Positions 44,580 through 53,572 are shown, numbered from the stretch's first letter. The stretch is 64,000 nt of DNA from Streptomyces sp. ISL-98 (GCF_018614055.1 NZ_JAGGPB010000027.1:16685-80684); one strand, 5' to 3'. Numbers and translations: made by a program. Notes: generated by a model from the sequence alone, not told the origin.

Positions 44580-45808
44580 CAGATCACTCCGTTCGTCTTG
44601 AGCAGCCGCATTTCCTCGTCACCGAGGCCGAGCTCACCGACGTACACCTCGCCGTTGTGCTCACCGAGCAGCGGTGAAGTGACCACGTCGAAGGGGGAGT
44701 CGGACAGCTTGATGGGGTTGCCGACGGTGGTGAAGGTGCCGCGCTCGGGGTGCTCGACGTCGACGACCATCTCGTTCGCGACCAGCGACGCGTCCTCGAA
44801 GATCTCCTTCGTGGAGAGGATCGGGCCGCACGGGATGTTGTGGGCGTTGAGCTGCTCCAGCACGTCCCACTTCGGGAGGGTCGACGACCACTCCTCGATC
44901 AGCTGGAACATCTTGCCGAGCTTGGGAAGCCGGTCCGCCGGCGTCGCCCACTCGGGATCGTCGGCCAGCTCCGGCCGCCCGATCAGCTCGGCGAGCGGCC
45001 GCCAGCCGACCGGCTGGACGATGACGTAGACGTAGTCGTTGGGCCCGCCGGGCGCGCACTTGACCGCCCAGCCCGGCTGCCCGCCGCCGCTCGCGTTGCC
45101 GCTGCGCGGCACCTCGTCGCCGAAGTCCTCGTTCGGGTACTCGGCGAGCGGGCCGTGCGCGAGCCGCTGCTGGTCGCGCAGCTTCACCCGGCACAGGTTC
45201 AGGACGGCGTGCTGCATGGCGACATTGACCCGCTGCCCACGCCCCGTGTTCTCGCGCTGGAAGAGCGCGGCGAGAATGCCCGCCACCGTATGGATCCCGG
45301 TCCCCGAGTCGCCGATCTGCGCGCCGGTGGCGAGTGGCGGCCCGTCCTCGAAACCCGTGGTGGACATGGATCCGCCCATGGCCTGGGCGACGACTTCGTA
45401 CGCCTTGAAGTTGGTGTACGGGCCATCGCCGAAGCCCTTGATCGAGGCGTAGATGATCCGCGGGTTGATCTCCTGGATGCGTTCCCAGGTGAAGCCCATT
45501 CGGTCGACGGCGCCCGGCCCGAAGTTCTCGACCATGACATCCGAACGGCGGATGAGCTCCGTCAAAATCTCCTTACCCCGCTCCGTCTTGGTGTTGAGGG
45601 TGATGCTCCGCTTGTTGCAGTTGAGCATCGTGAAGTAGAGGGAGTCGACGTCCGGCAGATCACGCAGCTGCTTGCGCGTGATGTCGCCGCTCGGCGCCTC
45701 CAGTTTCACCACGTCCGCACCGAGCCAGGCAAGGAGCTGGGTGGCGGAGGGACCGGACTGTACGTGCGTCATGTCGAGGACGCGCACGCCCTCAAGAGCC
45801 TTGGTCAT
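44579..45808 (-). CDS. frc: Class III CoA-transferase, formyl-CoA:oxalate CoA-transferase-like
   Basis: 409 residues of the CaiB/BaiF family. The catalytic Asp is Asp167 in TGAQIGDSGTGIHTVAG, matching Asp169 of Oxalobacter Frc. Gln17 in HVQSGPS also agrees with Frc. Other family marks are VVKLEAPSGD, NKRSITLNTKTERGKE and VMVENFGPGAVDRMGF. It probably moves CoA from formyl-CoA (or succinyl-CoA) to oxalate. It follows the ThDP-enzyme gene by 12 bases and overlaps the acyl-CoA synthetase gene, so the three are one transcript. Other members of the family use carnitine or methylacyl substrates, so the substrate rests on neighbours and motif matches. Confidence 0.85.
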   Translation of the reverse strand: MTKALEGVRVLDMTHVQSGPSATQLLAWLGADVVKLEAPSGDITRKQLRDLPDVDSLYFTMLNCNKRSITLNTKTERGKEILTELIRRSDVMVENFGPGAVDRMGFTWERIQEINPRIIYASIKGFGDGPYTNFKAYEVVAQAMGGSMSTTGFEDGPPLATGAQIGDSGTGIHTVAGILAALFQRENTGRGQRVNVAMQHAVLNLCRVKLRDQQRLAHGPLAEYPNEDFGDEVPRSGNASGGGQPGWAVKCAPGGPNDYVYVIVQPVGWRPLAELIGRPELADDPEWATPADRLPKLGKMFQLIEEWSSTLPKWDVLEQLNAHNIPCGPILSTKEIFEDASLVANEMVVDVEHPERGTFTTVGNPIKLSDSPFDVVTSPLLGEHNGEVYVGELGLGDEEMRLLKTNGVI

Positions 45809-45820
45809 GAGCGGCCTCCG

Positions 45821-47503
45821 CTACTTGTACATCGTCTGGTTCATGGTTCCGGGGGCATACACGTCCGGGTCGACCCACACATTGATCAGTGAGGGCAGGC
45901 CGGACTCGCGGGCGCGGCGCAGGGCCGACGCGATGTCGGCGGGGTCGCGGACCTCTTCGCCGTAACCGCCCAGCATCTGCGCGAACTTGTCGTAGTGGAC
46001 GTCACCGAGGGTGTTGCCGACCCGCTCGCGCTCGTCGCCGTACTTGGCCTTCTGGCCGTAACGGATCTGGTTCATCGAGGAGTTGTTGCCGACGATCCCG
46101 ACGAAGGGCAGGTTGTAGCGCACCAGCGTCTCGAAGTCCCAGCCCGTCAGCGAGAACGCGCCGTCCCCGAAGAGCGCCACGACCTCTTTGTCCGGCCGGG
46201 CCTGCTTGGCGGCGAGGACGAACGGCACTCCGACGCCGAGCGTGCCGAGCGGTCCCGGGTCCATCCAGTGGCCGGGAGACTTGGGCTGGACGACCTGCCC
46301 GGAGAAGGTGACGATGTCGCCGCCGTCACCGATGTAGATCGTGTCCTCGGTCAGGAAGTCGTTGATCTCGCTGACGAGGCGGTACGGGTGGATGGGCAAG
46401 GCGTCCGACTTCAGCTGCGGCAGCCGCTTCTCGACGGCTGTCTGCTCGGCGGTACGCAGTTCCTCCAGCCATGCCTTGCGCTTGACCGACCCGCCGTTGA
46501 GGCGGCCCGACGCCGACTGGCTGACGGACTTCAGGATCTGTCCGGGGTCACCCACGATGCCCAGGTCGATGTCCCTGTTCTTGCCGACGGTCCGGTAGTC
46601 CAGGTCGATCTGTACGACCGTCGCGGTCGGCGAGAGCCGCTTGCCGTACCCCATACGGAAGTCGAAGGGCGTACCGACGATGACGATGAGGTCGGCGTTG
46701 GCGAAGGCGTAGCGCCGGGAGAGCTGGAAGTGGTGCGGGTCGCCGGGCGGCAGGGTGCCGCGCCCCGCGCCGTTCATGTACGCGGGCACATTCAGCGTCC
46801 GTACGAGCTCGGTCGCCGCGTCCGTCGCGCGCGTCGTCCACACCTGGCTGCCGAGCAGGATCGCGGGCTTCTCGGCGTGTACGAGCAGATCGGCCAGCTT
46901 CTCCACGGCCTCGGGATCGCCGGCCGCGCGGGTGGAGGCCCGGTACTGCCCGGCCTGCGGTACGCGCGCCTTGTCCACCGGGACCTTGGCGTCGAGCACG
47001 TCGCGCGGGATCTCCAGGAAGGAGGGGCCCGGCGCACCGTGGAAGCACTCGCGGAACGCCATCGACACCATGTCGGCGGCCCGCGCCGTGTCCGGAACGG
47101 TGGCGGCGAACTTGGTGATCGGCGTCATCATGTCGACGTGCGGCAGGTCCTGGAGCGATCCCATCTTGTGCTGGCTGTGTGCGCCTTGGCCCCCGATGAG
47201 CAGCATGGGCGACTCGGCGCGGAAGGCGTTCGCGACTCCGGTGACGGCGTCGGTCGTGCCGGGCCCGGCGGTGACGACCGCGCAGCCCGGCTTGCCGGTG
47301 AGCCGTGCGTAGCCGTCGGCGGCGTGGGCGGCGACCTGCTCGTGGCGTACGTCGACGACATCGATGCCCTCGTCGACGCAGCCGTCGTAGATGTCGATGA
47401 TGTGGCCGCCGCAGAGGGTGTAGATGACGTCGACACCTTCTGCCTTGAGCGCCTTGGCGACCAAATGCCCACCGGAAATGAGTTCTTGGCTGTCGTCGGG
47501 CAT
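45821..47503 (-). CDS. ThDP-dependent enzyme, oxalyl-CoA decarboxylase / 2-hydroxyacyl-CoA lyase-like
   Basis: 560 residues from ATG 47503. It has the full three-domain ThDP fold: Glu55 in DVRHEQVAAHAADG activates the cofactor. The middle domain has LLGSQVWTTRA and IVIVGTPFDFRMGYG. The cofactor motif is GDGAFSLTGWDFETLVRYN to NN. The closest relatives in general databases are often called acetolactate synthase, but the absence of a regulatory subunit and the Frc/OFA neighbours favour oxalyl-CoA decarboxylase or its sister, 2-hydroxyacyl-CoA lyase. It is the first gene of the minus-strand oxalate-type operon, 53 bases from a perfect inverted repeat shared with the divergent sucC-like gene. Confidence 0.75.
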   Translation of the reverse strand: MPDDSQELISGGHLVAKALKAEGVDVIYTLCGGHIIDIYDGCVDEGIDVVDVRHEQVAAHAADGYARLTGKPGCAVVTAGPGTTDAVTGVANAFRAESPMLLIGGQGAHSQHKMGSLQDLPHVDMMTPITKFAATVPDTARAADMVSMAFRECFHGAPGPSFLEIPRDVLDAKVPVDKARVPQAGQYRASTRAAGDPEAVEKLADLLVHAEKPAILLGSQVWTTRATDAATELVRTLNVPAYMNGAGRGTLPPGDPHHFQLSRRYAFANADLIVIVGTPFDFRMGYGKRLSPTATVVQIDLDYRTVGKNRDIDLGIVGDPGQILKSVSQSASGRLNGGSVKRKAWLEELRTAEQTAVEKRLPQLKSDALPIHPYRLVSEINDFLTEDTIYIGDGGDIVTFSGQVVQPKSPGHWMDPGPLGTLGVGVPFVLAAKQARPDKEVVALFGDGAFSLTGWDFETLVRYNLPFVGIVGNNSSMNQIRYGQKAKYGDERERVGNTLGDVHYDKFAQMLGGYGEEVRDPADIASALRRARESGLPSLINVWVDPDVYAPGTMNQTMYK

Positions 47504-47555
47504 GGCGAAGTCCGTTCCCTTCGTAGGGGTGCTGGATCGGTGACGCGGTAGATTG

Positions 47556-47579
47556 CATACAGTCGACGAATACTGTATG
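47556..47579. promoter_or_regulatory. Perfect inverted repeat in the divergent oxalate-locus promoter
   Basis: CATACAGT (47556-47563) and ACTGTATG (47572-47579) are exact inverted arms with an 8-base spacer. The ACAGTCGACGAA inside aligns with ACTGTAGACAA/GA at the formate dehydrogenase and gntR sites. It lies 53 bases before the ThDP-enzyme ATG and 69 before the SucC-like ATG, so one protein could control both directions. Confidence 0.65.
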
Positions 47580-47647
47580 AAGCTTGTTATCCCGCATCCG
47601 GTGGGTGGTGTCCAGGGGGCGTGCGAAGTCTTTTCTGAGGAGCAGGT

Positions 47648-48781
47648 ATGGACCTGTACGAGCACCAGGCAAGGGAACTCTTCGCGCGCTACGGCGTGTT
47701 GGTGCCGGACGCCGAGGTGGTGGACACACCCCGCGCCGCCCGGCTCGCCGCCCAGCGCCTCGGCGGCCGCGTCGTCGTCAAAGCCCAGGTGAAGACGGGT
47801 GGTAGGGGCAAGGCGGGAGGCGTAAAGCTCGCCGTCGACCCGGCGGCGGCCGAGCTGACGGCCCGCCAGATGCTCGGCATGGACATCAAGGGCCACACGG
47901 TCCGCAAGATCATGCTGGCCCAGCCGGTCGGCATCGACGACGAGTTCTACGTCTCGTACGTCCTCGACCGCGCCGCGGGCCGCTTCCTGGCCATCGCGTC
48001 GGCCGAGGGCGGCATGGGCATCGAGGAGGTCGCGGCGACCCGCCCGGACGCGGTGGCCCGCATCCCCGTCGACCCCGCCGAAGGCGTAACGCCCGCGAAG
48101 GCCGCCGAGATCGCCGCCGCCGCGCAGCTTCCACCGGAGACGGTCCCCGTACTCCAGCAGCTCTGGCAGGTCCTCGTCCGGGAGGACGCCCTGCTTGCCG
48201 AGGTCAATCCGCTGGTACGGACCGACGACGGCCGCATCCTGGCCCTCGACGGAAAGGTCACCCTCGACGACAACGCGCGCTTCCGCCAGGCACGGTGGGC
48301 ATCAGAACCCTCGGACCCGCACACGAACCCCCTCGAAGCAGCGGCGACGGCCAAGGGCCTCAACTACGTCAAGCTCGACGGCGAGGTCGGCGTCATCGGC
48401 AACGGCGCGGGTCTCGTCATGTCCACCCTCGACGTCGTCGCCGGCTGCGGTGCCCGTCCCGCCAACTTCCTCGACATCGGGGGAGGGGCATCGGCCCAGG
48501 TCATGGCCGACGGCCTGGCCGTCATCCTCTCCGACCCGGCGGTGAAGTCCGTCTTCGTCAATGTCTTCGGCGGCATCACCGCCTGCGACGCGGTCGCCGA
48601 CGGCATCGTGCAAGCCCTGGAGTCCGTACGACTGACCCGGCCCCTCGTCGTACGCCTCGACGGAAACGCCGCCGCCCGGGGCCGCGCCATCCTCGACGAC
48701 CGTGCCCACCCCCTGGTCCACCAGGCCACCACGATGGACGCCGCCGCCCGCCGGGCGGCCGAACTCGCCGACGCCGCCTGA
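47648..48781 (+). CDS. Succinate-CoA ligase beta subunit paralogue (SucC/MtkA type)
   Basis: 377 residues. It has an ATP-grasp fold with MDLYEHQARELFARYGVLVP, KAQVKTGGRGKAGGVKL, EVNPLVRTDDGRILALDGKV and FLDIGGGASAQVMADGLAVI, all SucC landmarks. GAGGAGCAGGT before the ATG is a good ribosome site. Streptomycetes have a housekeeping sucCD elsewhere, so this pair is probably an extra copy tied to the divergent oxalate-type operon. It could supply succinyl-CoA as CoA donor for the transferase, or use malate or another diacid like malate-CoA ligase. Confidence 0.92.
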   Translation: MDLYEHQARELFARYGVLVPDAEVVDTPRAARLAAQRLGGRVVVKAQVKTGGRGKAGGVKLAVDPAAAELTARQMLGMDIKGHTVRKIMLAQPVGIDDEFYVSYVLDRAAGRFLAIASAEGGMGIEEVAATRPDAVARIPVDPAEGVTPAKAAEIAAAAQLPPETVPVLQQLWQVLVREDALLAEVNPLVRTDDGRILALDGKVTLDDNARFRQARWASEPSDPHTNPLEAAATAKGLNYVKLDGEVGVIGNGAGLVMSTLDVVAGCGARPANFLDIGGGASAQVMADGLAVILSDPAVKSVFVNVFGGITACDAVADGIVQALESVRLTRPLVVRLDGNAAARGRAILDDRAHPLVHQATTMDAAARRAAELADAA

Positions 48782-48804
48782 AACAACGACCTACGGAGAC
48801 CGAA

Positions 48805-49683
48805 ATGGCCATCTTCCTGACCAAGGAGAGCAAGGTCCTCGTCCAGGGCATGACCGGCGCCGAGGGCATGAAGCACACCCGCCGCATGATCGCCGCGGGC
48901 ACCGACATCGTCGGCGGCGTCAACCCGCGCAAGGCGGGCCGGGTCGTCGACTTCGACGACCGCACGGTCCCCGTCTTCGGCACAGTGACCGAAGCCATGG
49001 ACGCCACCGGCGCCGACGTCACGGTCGTCTTCGTCCCGCCGCCCTTCGCCGAAGCGGCTGTCACCGAGGCGGCGGACGCGGGCATCGGCCTCGCCGTCGT
49101 CATCACCGAGGGCATCCCGGTCCATGACGCCGTCGCGTTCCACGCGTACGCGAAAGCACGCGGCACCCGCATCATCGGCCCCAACTGCCCCGGCCTGATC
49201 AGCCCCGGACAGTCCAACGCCGGCATCATCCCGGCGGACATCGCCACCAAGCCGGGCCGCATCGGGCTCGTCTCCAAGTCCGGAACGCTCACCTACCAGC
49301 TCATGTACGAACTGCGGGAGACGGGCTTCTCCTCGGCCGTCGGCATCGGCGGCGACCCTGTCATCGGCACCACCCACATCGACTGCCTCGCCGCCTTCGA
49401 AGACGACCCGGACACGGAACTCATCGCCCTGATCGGCGAGATCGGCGGCGACGCGGAGGAGAGGGCGGCGGCGTACATCTCCGCCCACGTCAACAAGCCG
49501 GTGATCGGCTACATCGCAGGCTTCACCGCACCCGAAGGCAAGACGATGGGGCACGCGGGCGCGATCGTCTCGGGCTCCTCGGGCACGGCAGAGGCCAAGA
49601 AGCTGGCCCTCGAAGCGGCAGGTGTACGAGTCGGCTCGACCCCCTCCGAGACGGCGCGGCTCGTGCTGGCCGAACTCGCGTGA
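48805..49683 (+). CDS. Succinate-CoA ligase alpha subunit paralogue (SucD/MtkB type)
   Basis: 292 residues. It has a CoA-binding Rossmann domain, with VLVQGMTGAEGMKHTRRMIA and PNCPGLISPGQSNAGIIP. The phosphorylated His is His250 in GKTMGHAGAIVSGSSG. It starts 23 bases after the beta gene; GGAG lies eight bases before the ATG. With the SucC-like protein it forms the alpha2beta2 or alphabeta ligase. Residues do not distinguish succinate from other diacids reliably by eye. Confidence 0.93.
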   Translation: MAIFLTKESKVLVQGMTGAEGMKHTRRMIAAGTDIVGGVNPRKAGRVVDFDDRTVPVFGTVTEAMDATGADVTVVFVPPPFAEAAVTEAADAGIGLAVVITEGIPVHDAVAFHAYAKARGTRIIGPNCPGLISPGQSNAGIIPADIATKPGRIGLVSKSGTLTYQLMYELRETGFSSAVGIGGDPVIGTTHIDCLAAFEDDPDTELIALIGEIGGDAEERAAAYISAHVNKPVIGYIAGFTAPEGKTMGHAGAIVSGSSGTAEAKKLALEAAGVRVGSTPSETARLVLAELA

Positions 49684-49770
49684 TGTCACGCACAGTTGAC
49701 GTCGGCCGCGTATCCCCGGTCACCCGGCGTTACTAGTCTCCAACCAGGGCCGCACCAGGCATGCCCGGCT

Positions 49771-49830
49771 GTGAGCGAAGCCCCCCCCCGCGGCGGCAGC
49801 CGCAAAATGTCACAGCGGGAAGGGCCGGGC
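49771..49830. repeat. Dispersed palindromic repeat, intergenic copy
   Basis: GCGGCGGCAGCCGCAAAATG followed by TCACAGCGGGAAGGGCCGGG. It is slightly worn compared with the copies at 10235 and 27875 and lies about 90 bases after the sucD-like stop. Confidence 0.72.
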
Positions 49831-49916
49831 AGCTCAGAGAGCTCCACCGGACACGCCCTTGTGCAGGGGCGGCCCGCGCCACTCAGTCCCGCCCCTTTCA
49901 TGAGCGGAGAGAACAG

Positions 49917-51458
49917 ATGGCACCCACCCTTACCCTCAAGCCTGGAACAGCCTGGTCCGACGCCTGGCAGCGCTGCCTCGCCGTCGCCCCCGAGGCGTTC
50001 CGGGACGACCGCGTACTCAACCTCTGGGCATCGCAATGGCAGCCCGACGGCCGCGCCCTCCCCGCCACCTCGCCCATCGACGGCAGCCCGATAGCGGGCC
50101 CGCCACGTCTGGACGCCACCACCGCCGGCCGGGCGGTACGCGCCTCCCTCGACCAGCACCGCGTCTGGCGGCACATCCCGCTGCCCGAGCGCCGCGCCCG
50201 CGTAGCGGCGACGCTCGACGCCCTCACCGAACACCGCGAACTGCTCGCGCTGCTCCTCGTCTGGGAGATAGGCAAGCCGTGGCGCCTGGCCCAGGCCGAC
50301 GTCGACCGTGCCATCGACGGCGTGCGCTGGTACGTCGACGGCATCGACCCCATGCTCGCCGACCGAACTCCCCTCTCCGGCCCGGTCTCCAACATCGCCA
50401 GCTGGAACTACCCCATGTCCGTCCTGGTGCACGCGATGCTGGTGCAGGCCCTGGCCGGCAACGCGGTCATCGCCAAGGCGCCGACCGACGGCGGCGTCGC
50501 CTGCCTCACCCTGGCCTCGGCCCTGGCAGTCCGCGAAGGCATCCCGATCACCCTCCTGAGCGGCAGCGGCAGCGAGCTCTCCGCCTCGCTCGTCCGATCC
50601 CCGGAGATCGGCTGCGTCTCCTTCGTGGGAGGCCGCGACACGGGCGCCCGTATCGCCACGGCCGTGGCCGACCTCGGCAAGCGCCACATCCTCGAACAGG
50701 AGGGCCTGAACACCTGGGGCATCTGGAACTACACGGACTGGCCCACCCTCACCTCCCTCATCCCCAAACTCTTCGACTACGGCAAGCAGCGCTGCACCGC
50801 CTACCCGCGCTTTGTCGTCCAGCGCACGCTCTTCGACGAGTTCCTCGCGGCGTACCTCCCCGCCGTACGCTCCATCCGCACCGGCCACCCGCTCGCCGTC
50901 GAGAACGCCGAAGACCCGCTCCCCGCCCTCGACTTCGGCCCACTCATCAACGCGGCCAAGGCCAAGGAACTGGCCGACCAGGTCACCGAGGCCGTCGACC
51001 GCGGCGCGGTCCCCATCCACCGCGGCTCACTCGCCGACGCCCGCTTCCTGCCTGGACAGGACACCAGCGCCTACCTGCCGCCCGTCACTCTCCTGAACCC
51101 GCCCCCATCGTCCCCCCTCCACCACGCGGAGCCGTTCGGCCCGGTGGACACGATCGTCCTGGTCGACACGGAGGCGGAGCTGCTGGCCGCGATGAACGCC
51201 TCCAACGGAGCCCTGGTGGCGACGCTTTCCACCGATGACCCCTCGACGTATGAACGCCTGGCGCCCCAAGTCCGTTCCTTCAAGGTCGGCCACGGAAAGC
51301 CCCGTTCACGCGGCGACCGTGACGAACTCTTCGGCGGCTTCGGCGCATCGTGGCGAGGCGCGTTCGTAGGCGGAGAACTCCTGATCCGCTCCGTGACCCA
51401 GGGCCCGCCGGGCGAACGCCTGCCGGGCAACTTCCCCGACTACCACCTGATGCCCTAA
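49917..51458 (+). CDS. NAD(P)-dependent aldehyde dehydrogenase
   Basis: 513 residues. Catalytic Cys293 lies in GKQRCTAYP, general-base Glu in ILEQEGLNTW (260-262), and the oxyanion Asn in SWNYPM (about 164). The cofactor segment VSFVGGRDTGARIA is the altered NAD loop. GGAGAG lies five bases before ATG 49917. It follows the sucCD-like pair by 233 bases that include a repeat copy, so it may be separately expressed. Substrate unknown; a small aldehyde from the oxalate/glyoxylate route (for example glyoxylate semialdehyde or formyl derivatives) is possible. Confidence 0.9.
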   Translation: MAPTLTLKPGTAWSDAWQRCLAVAPEAFRDDRVLNLWASQWQPDGRALPATSPIDGSPIAGPPRLDATTAGRAVRASLDQHRVWRHIPLPERRARVAATLDALTEHRELLALLLVWEIGKPWRLAQADVDRAIDGVRWYVDGIDPMLADRTPLSGPVSNIASWNYPMSVLVHAMLVQALAGNAVIAKAPTDGGVACLTLASALAVREGIPITLLSGSGSELSASLVRSPEIGCVSFVGGRDTGARIATAVADLGKRHILEQEGLNTWGIWNYTDWPTLTSLIPKLFDYGKQRCTAYPRFVVQRTLFDEFLAAYLPAVRSIRTGHPLAVENAEDPLPALDFGPLINAAKAKELADQVTEAVDRGAVPIHRGSLADARFLPGQDTSAYLPPVTLLNPPPSSPLHHAEPFGPVDTIVLVDTEAELLAAMNASNGALVATLSTDDPSTYERLAPQVRSFKVGHGKPRSRGDRDELFGGFGASWRGAFVGGELLIRSVTQGPPGERLPGNFPDYHLMP

Positions 51459-51473
51459 GACTTGATCCGCAAT

Positions 51474-53486
51474 TCACCAGAGGGTGAGCTGCGGGTTGCG
51501 GCCGGCGCGGTGTCCGGGCTTTCCGGCGTGGTCACGCTTGGGGCGTGTCTCATCCGGGGTCGCTCGGGACCGCTGTCCGGCGGTTCGGGGAGCAGAGGTT
51601 CCACGGCGTTGCCGTGGGACTGCCGCATGGCCAGCACCGCGAACGGTGGTCTGGCTCGGTGCGGTTGACTCCCGCAGCGCTTCTTCAAGCGACTCTGCAT
51701 AGGTGATCTGTGCGTGCCGGGACGCGGTGGTGTCAAGGTACGCGGTCTTGGGGTCGTCCACGTCGGCGAAGCGGACGAACGCGGCGAGCGCGGCGGACAC
51801 GAGGTCCCGCTTTCCGGTGAGGCCGCAGGCGATGCACTTGTGTTCGCGGTCGCGCAGGGTCTTGGAGACCCGCTCTCCGCACAGGCAGTGCTGTGACAGA
51901 GCGGTGGACCAGGTGGAGGCCCGTACGAGACGGCCACCCGAAGCCTGGCACTCACGGTCGAGTGCCGAGATCAGCATGCCGGGGGTGGTCTGGGAGAGGC
52001 GCTTGCCCCACAGCCGGTACCAGGTGCGGATGTCGCAGTCCTCCACCACGAGCACGGGGCCGTGGGCGGCGATGATCTGCCGGGCGACCTCGCGGGCGCG
52101 GTGGCGACGGTGCTCCGCGCTGCCAGCTGCGGCTTCGGCCTGGCGGGCGCGCAGATCCCGGTAGCAGGTGGAGAGCCGGTCTCGGCGGAACGCCTGCTTC
52201 GGCACCCCATCGACGCGGGCGGCACGGGCACCGCCGGGAACGGAGACCTGCTTGGGCGTCAGGCCATTGGCGGCCCGGTTCTCGGCACGCCGGGCCTGCT
52301 TCTTCGATAGCCCGTACTGCGCAGCGTTCGTCGCACGACGCGACCGTTCCAGCGCCCGCGCCCGGCCGCGCCGCTTCTCCGCTTCCCGCTCCAGAAGCGC
52401 CTGCTCCTCGGGGCTGAGGGTGATCTCGGTGGAGGCCGGAGCACCGTGGGCGGGGTCGAGGCTGGTGGGGAGGGAGACGACGGAGACGTTGGAGACGTTG
52501 CCGTCCACCCCGCCGATCCGGTCCAGGGCGGCGGCCTGCTCGCGCATCTGCCGTACGGCGGGGGCGGTGTATCCGGGGCCGAGGATCATCAGGTGCGCCT
52601 CGTACACCCAGCCGCCCGGCGCGGACGCCTTGCGGCGGCGTACGAGATCGACCTTGTGCCAGCGGCCGGGGTTGGCAAGGAAGTGTTCGACACGTGCCCA
52701 CTGGCCCGGCTGCTGCGGGATGCGCACGGGCAGCACGAGGTCACCACGGCCACTGTCGGGGCCTCCCGCGAACACGACGGCGAGCGGGCCGGTGTGGTCC
52801 CACCATGTCGCATTCCGGGTGCCGGGCTTTCCTGACGCGGTGGTCCTGCCGGTGGGCACGGTGCCGGACGGCGCGGCCGGCACTGGCATCCGGCGCGGCT
52901 GCTGAACGGTGTGCTGGCCGCCGTCGGTGTAGGCCATGGTGTGGCCGTGGAGGGTGCCGACGAGGCGGAAGGTCTCCCACTTGCGTTCGGTGGTGTGGGA
53001 GCGGGCGCGGCCGGGGATGCGGGTGAAGTCATGCCAGCGGCCGGTCTTCGGCCGCCCGAACCGGTGGCCCGTCGAGTCGGGGAACAGGGGGCGCTGAACG
53101 CCGTTCCACACCTCGTCAGCCATGTGCATGGCCAGGGCCTTTGAGGCGTGGTGCTTCAAGTGCCCTGCGGCTTCGAGGTGCTTGTACGCACGCCGCTCCA
53201 GGGCCTCACGGGACAGCCCGAGGCGCTGCCGGACCGTCTTCGCTCCACGTTCGTCGCGCTCGTGCTTGGCAGCCCAGTAAGCATCAACCTTGGCGCGGGC
53301 ATCACGCTGGACGGCCCGCTTGATCGACCACATCGAGCCGAACAGCTTCTCCAGCCGGGACAGTTCGGCGGGGTCGGTGACGGCCAGCGGCAGCACCATC
53401 ACCGACACCTGCCCGTCGCCGGGCTTCTTCCACTTCGGGGCCTTGTTCTTCCCACGGAACTTCCGCTGCGTCTGGGCAGCCTGCAT
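51474..53486 (-). CDS. TnpB-like RuvC nuclease (IS200/IS605 or IS607 type), long form
   Basis: 670 residues from ATG 53486 (AGGAGG, eight bases away). The split RuvC site is complete: Asp328 (GGVDGNVSNVSVV), Glu482 (VLVVEDCDIRTW) and Asp561 (GKRDLVSAALAAF). A zinc ribbon with Cys534/536/551/554 (CLCG, CIACG) lies between the last two. TnpB proteins are RNA-guided nucleases of transposons, usually near 400 residues. The extra length lies in the N-terminal half and in a tail of about 100 residues rich in Arg and Thr. The tail region (51474-51720) has hairpins such as CCACGGC-GTT-GCCGTGG (51601-51617), as expected if the guide RNA overlaps the gene end. No TnpA is near. Confidence 0.85.
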   Translation of the reverse strand: MQAAQTQRKFRGKNKAPKWKKPGDGQVSVMVLPLAVTDPAELSRLEKLFGSMWSIKRAVQRDARAKVDAYWAAKHERDERGAKTVRQRLGLSREALERRAYKHLEAAGHLKHHASKALAMHMADEVWNGVQRPLFPDSTGHRFGRPKTGRWHDFTRIPGRARSHTTERKWETFRLVGTLHGHTMAYTDGGQHTVQQPRRMPVPAAPSGTVPTGRTTASGKPGTRNATWWDHTGPLAVVFAGGPDSGRGDLVLPVRIPQQPGQWARVEHFLANPGRWHKVDLVRRRKASAPGGWVYEAHLMILGPGYTAPAVRQMREQAAALDRIGGVDGNVSNVSVVSLPTSLDPAHGAPASTEITLSPEEQALLEREAEKRRGRARALERSRRATNAAQYGLSKKQARRAENRAANGLTPKQVSVPGGARAARVDGVPKQAFRRDRLSTCYRDLRARQAEAAAGSAEHRRHRAREVARQIIAAHGPVLVVEDCDIRTWYRLWGKRLSQTTPGMLISALDRECQASGGRLVRASTWSTALSQHCLCGERVSKTLRDREHKCIACGLTGKRDLVSAALAAFVRFADVDDPKTAYLDTTASRHAQITYAESLEEALRESTAPSQTTVRGAGHAAVPRQRRGTSAPRTAGQRSRATPDETRPKRDHAGKPGHRAGRNPQLTLW

Positions 53487-53513
53487 GACCGTCACCTCCT
53501 GTCACGAATTAGC

Positions 53514-53552
53514 TGACCTACGACACATTATGTGAGTAGTTTACCTATGACA
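53514..53552. promoter_or_regulatory. Direct repeats in the tnpB-like / HTH divergent promoter
   Basis: TGACCTACGACA (53514-53525) and TTACCTATGACA (53541-53552) match at 10 of 12 bases with a 27-base period. They lie between the divergent tnpB-like and small HTH genes in AT-richer DNA. TTGACCTA recurs at about 53794. They may be sites for the HTH protein. Confidence 0.45.
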
Positions 53553-53572
53553 ACCGAGGTAGAATGGGACCT

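Noticed and set aside
51474..53486. Cas12-type CRISPR effector instead of TnpB
   Set aside because: No CRISPR repeats or cas1/cas2 genes are visible, and the zinc-ribbon layout and size fit TnpB-like proteins better.
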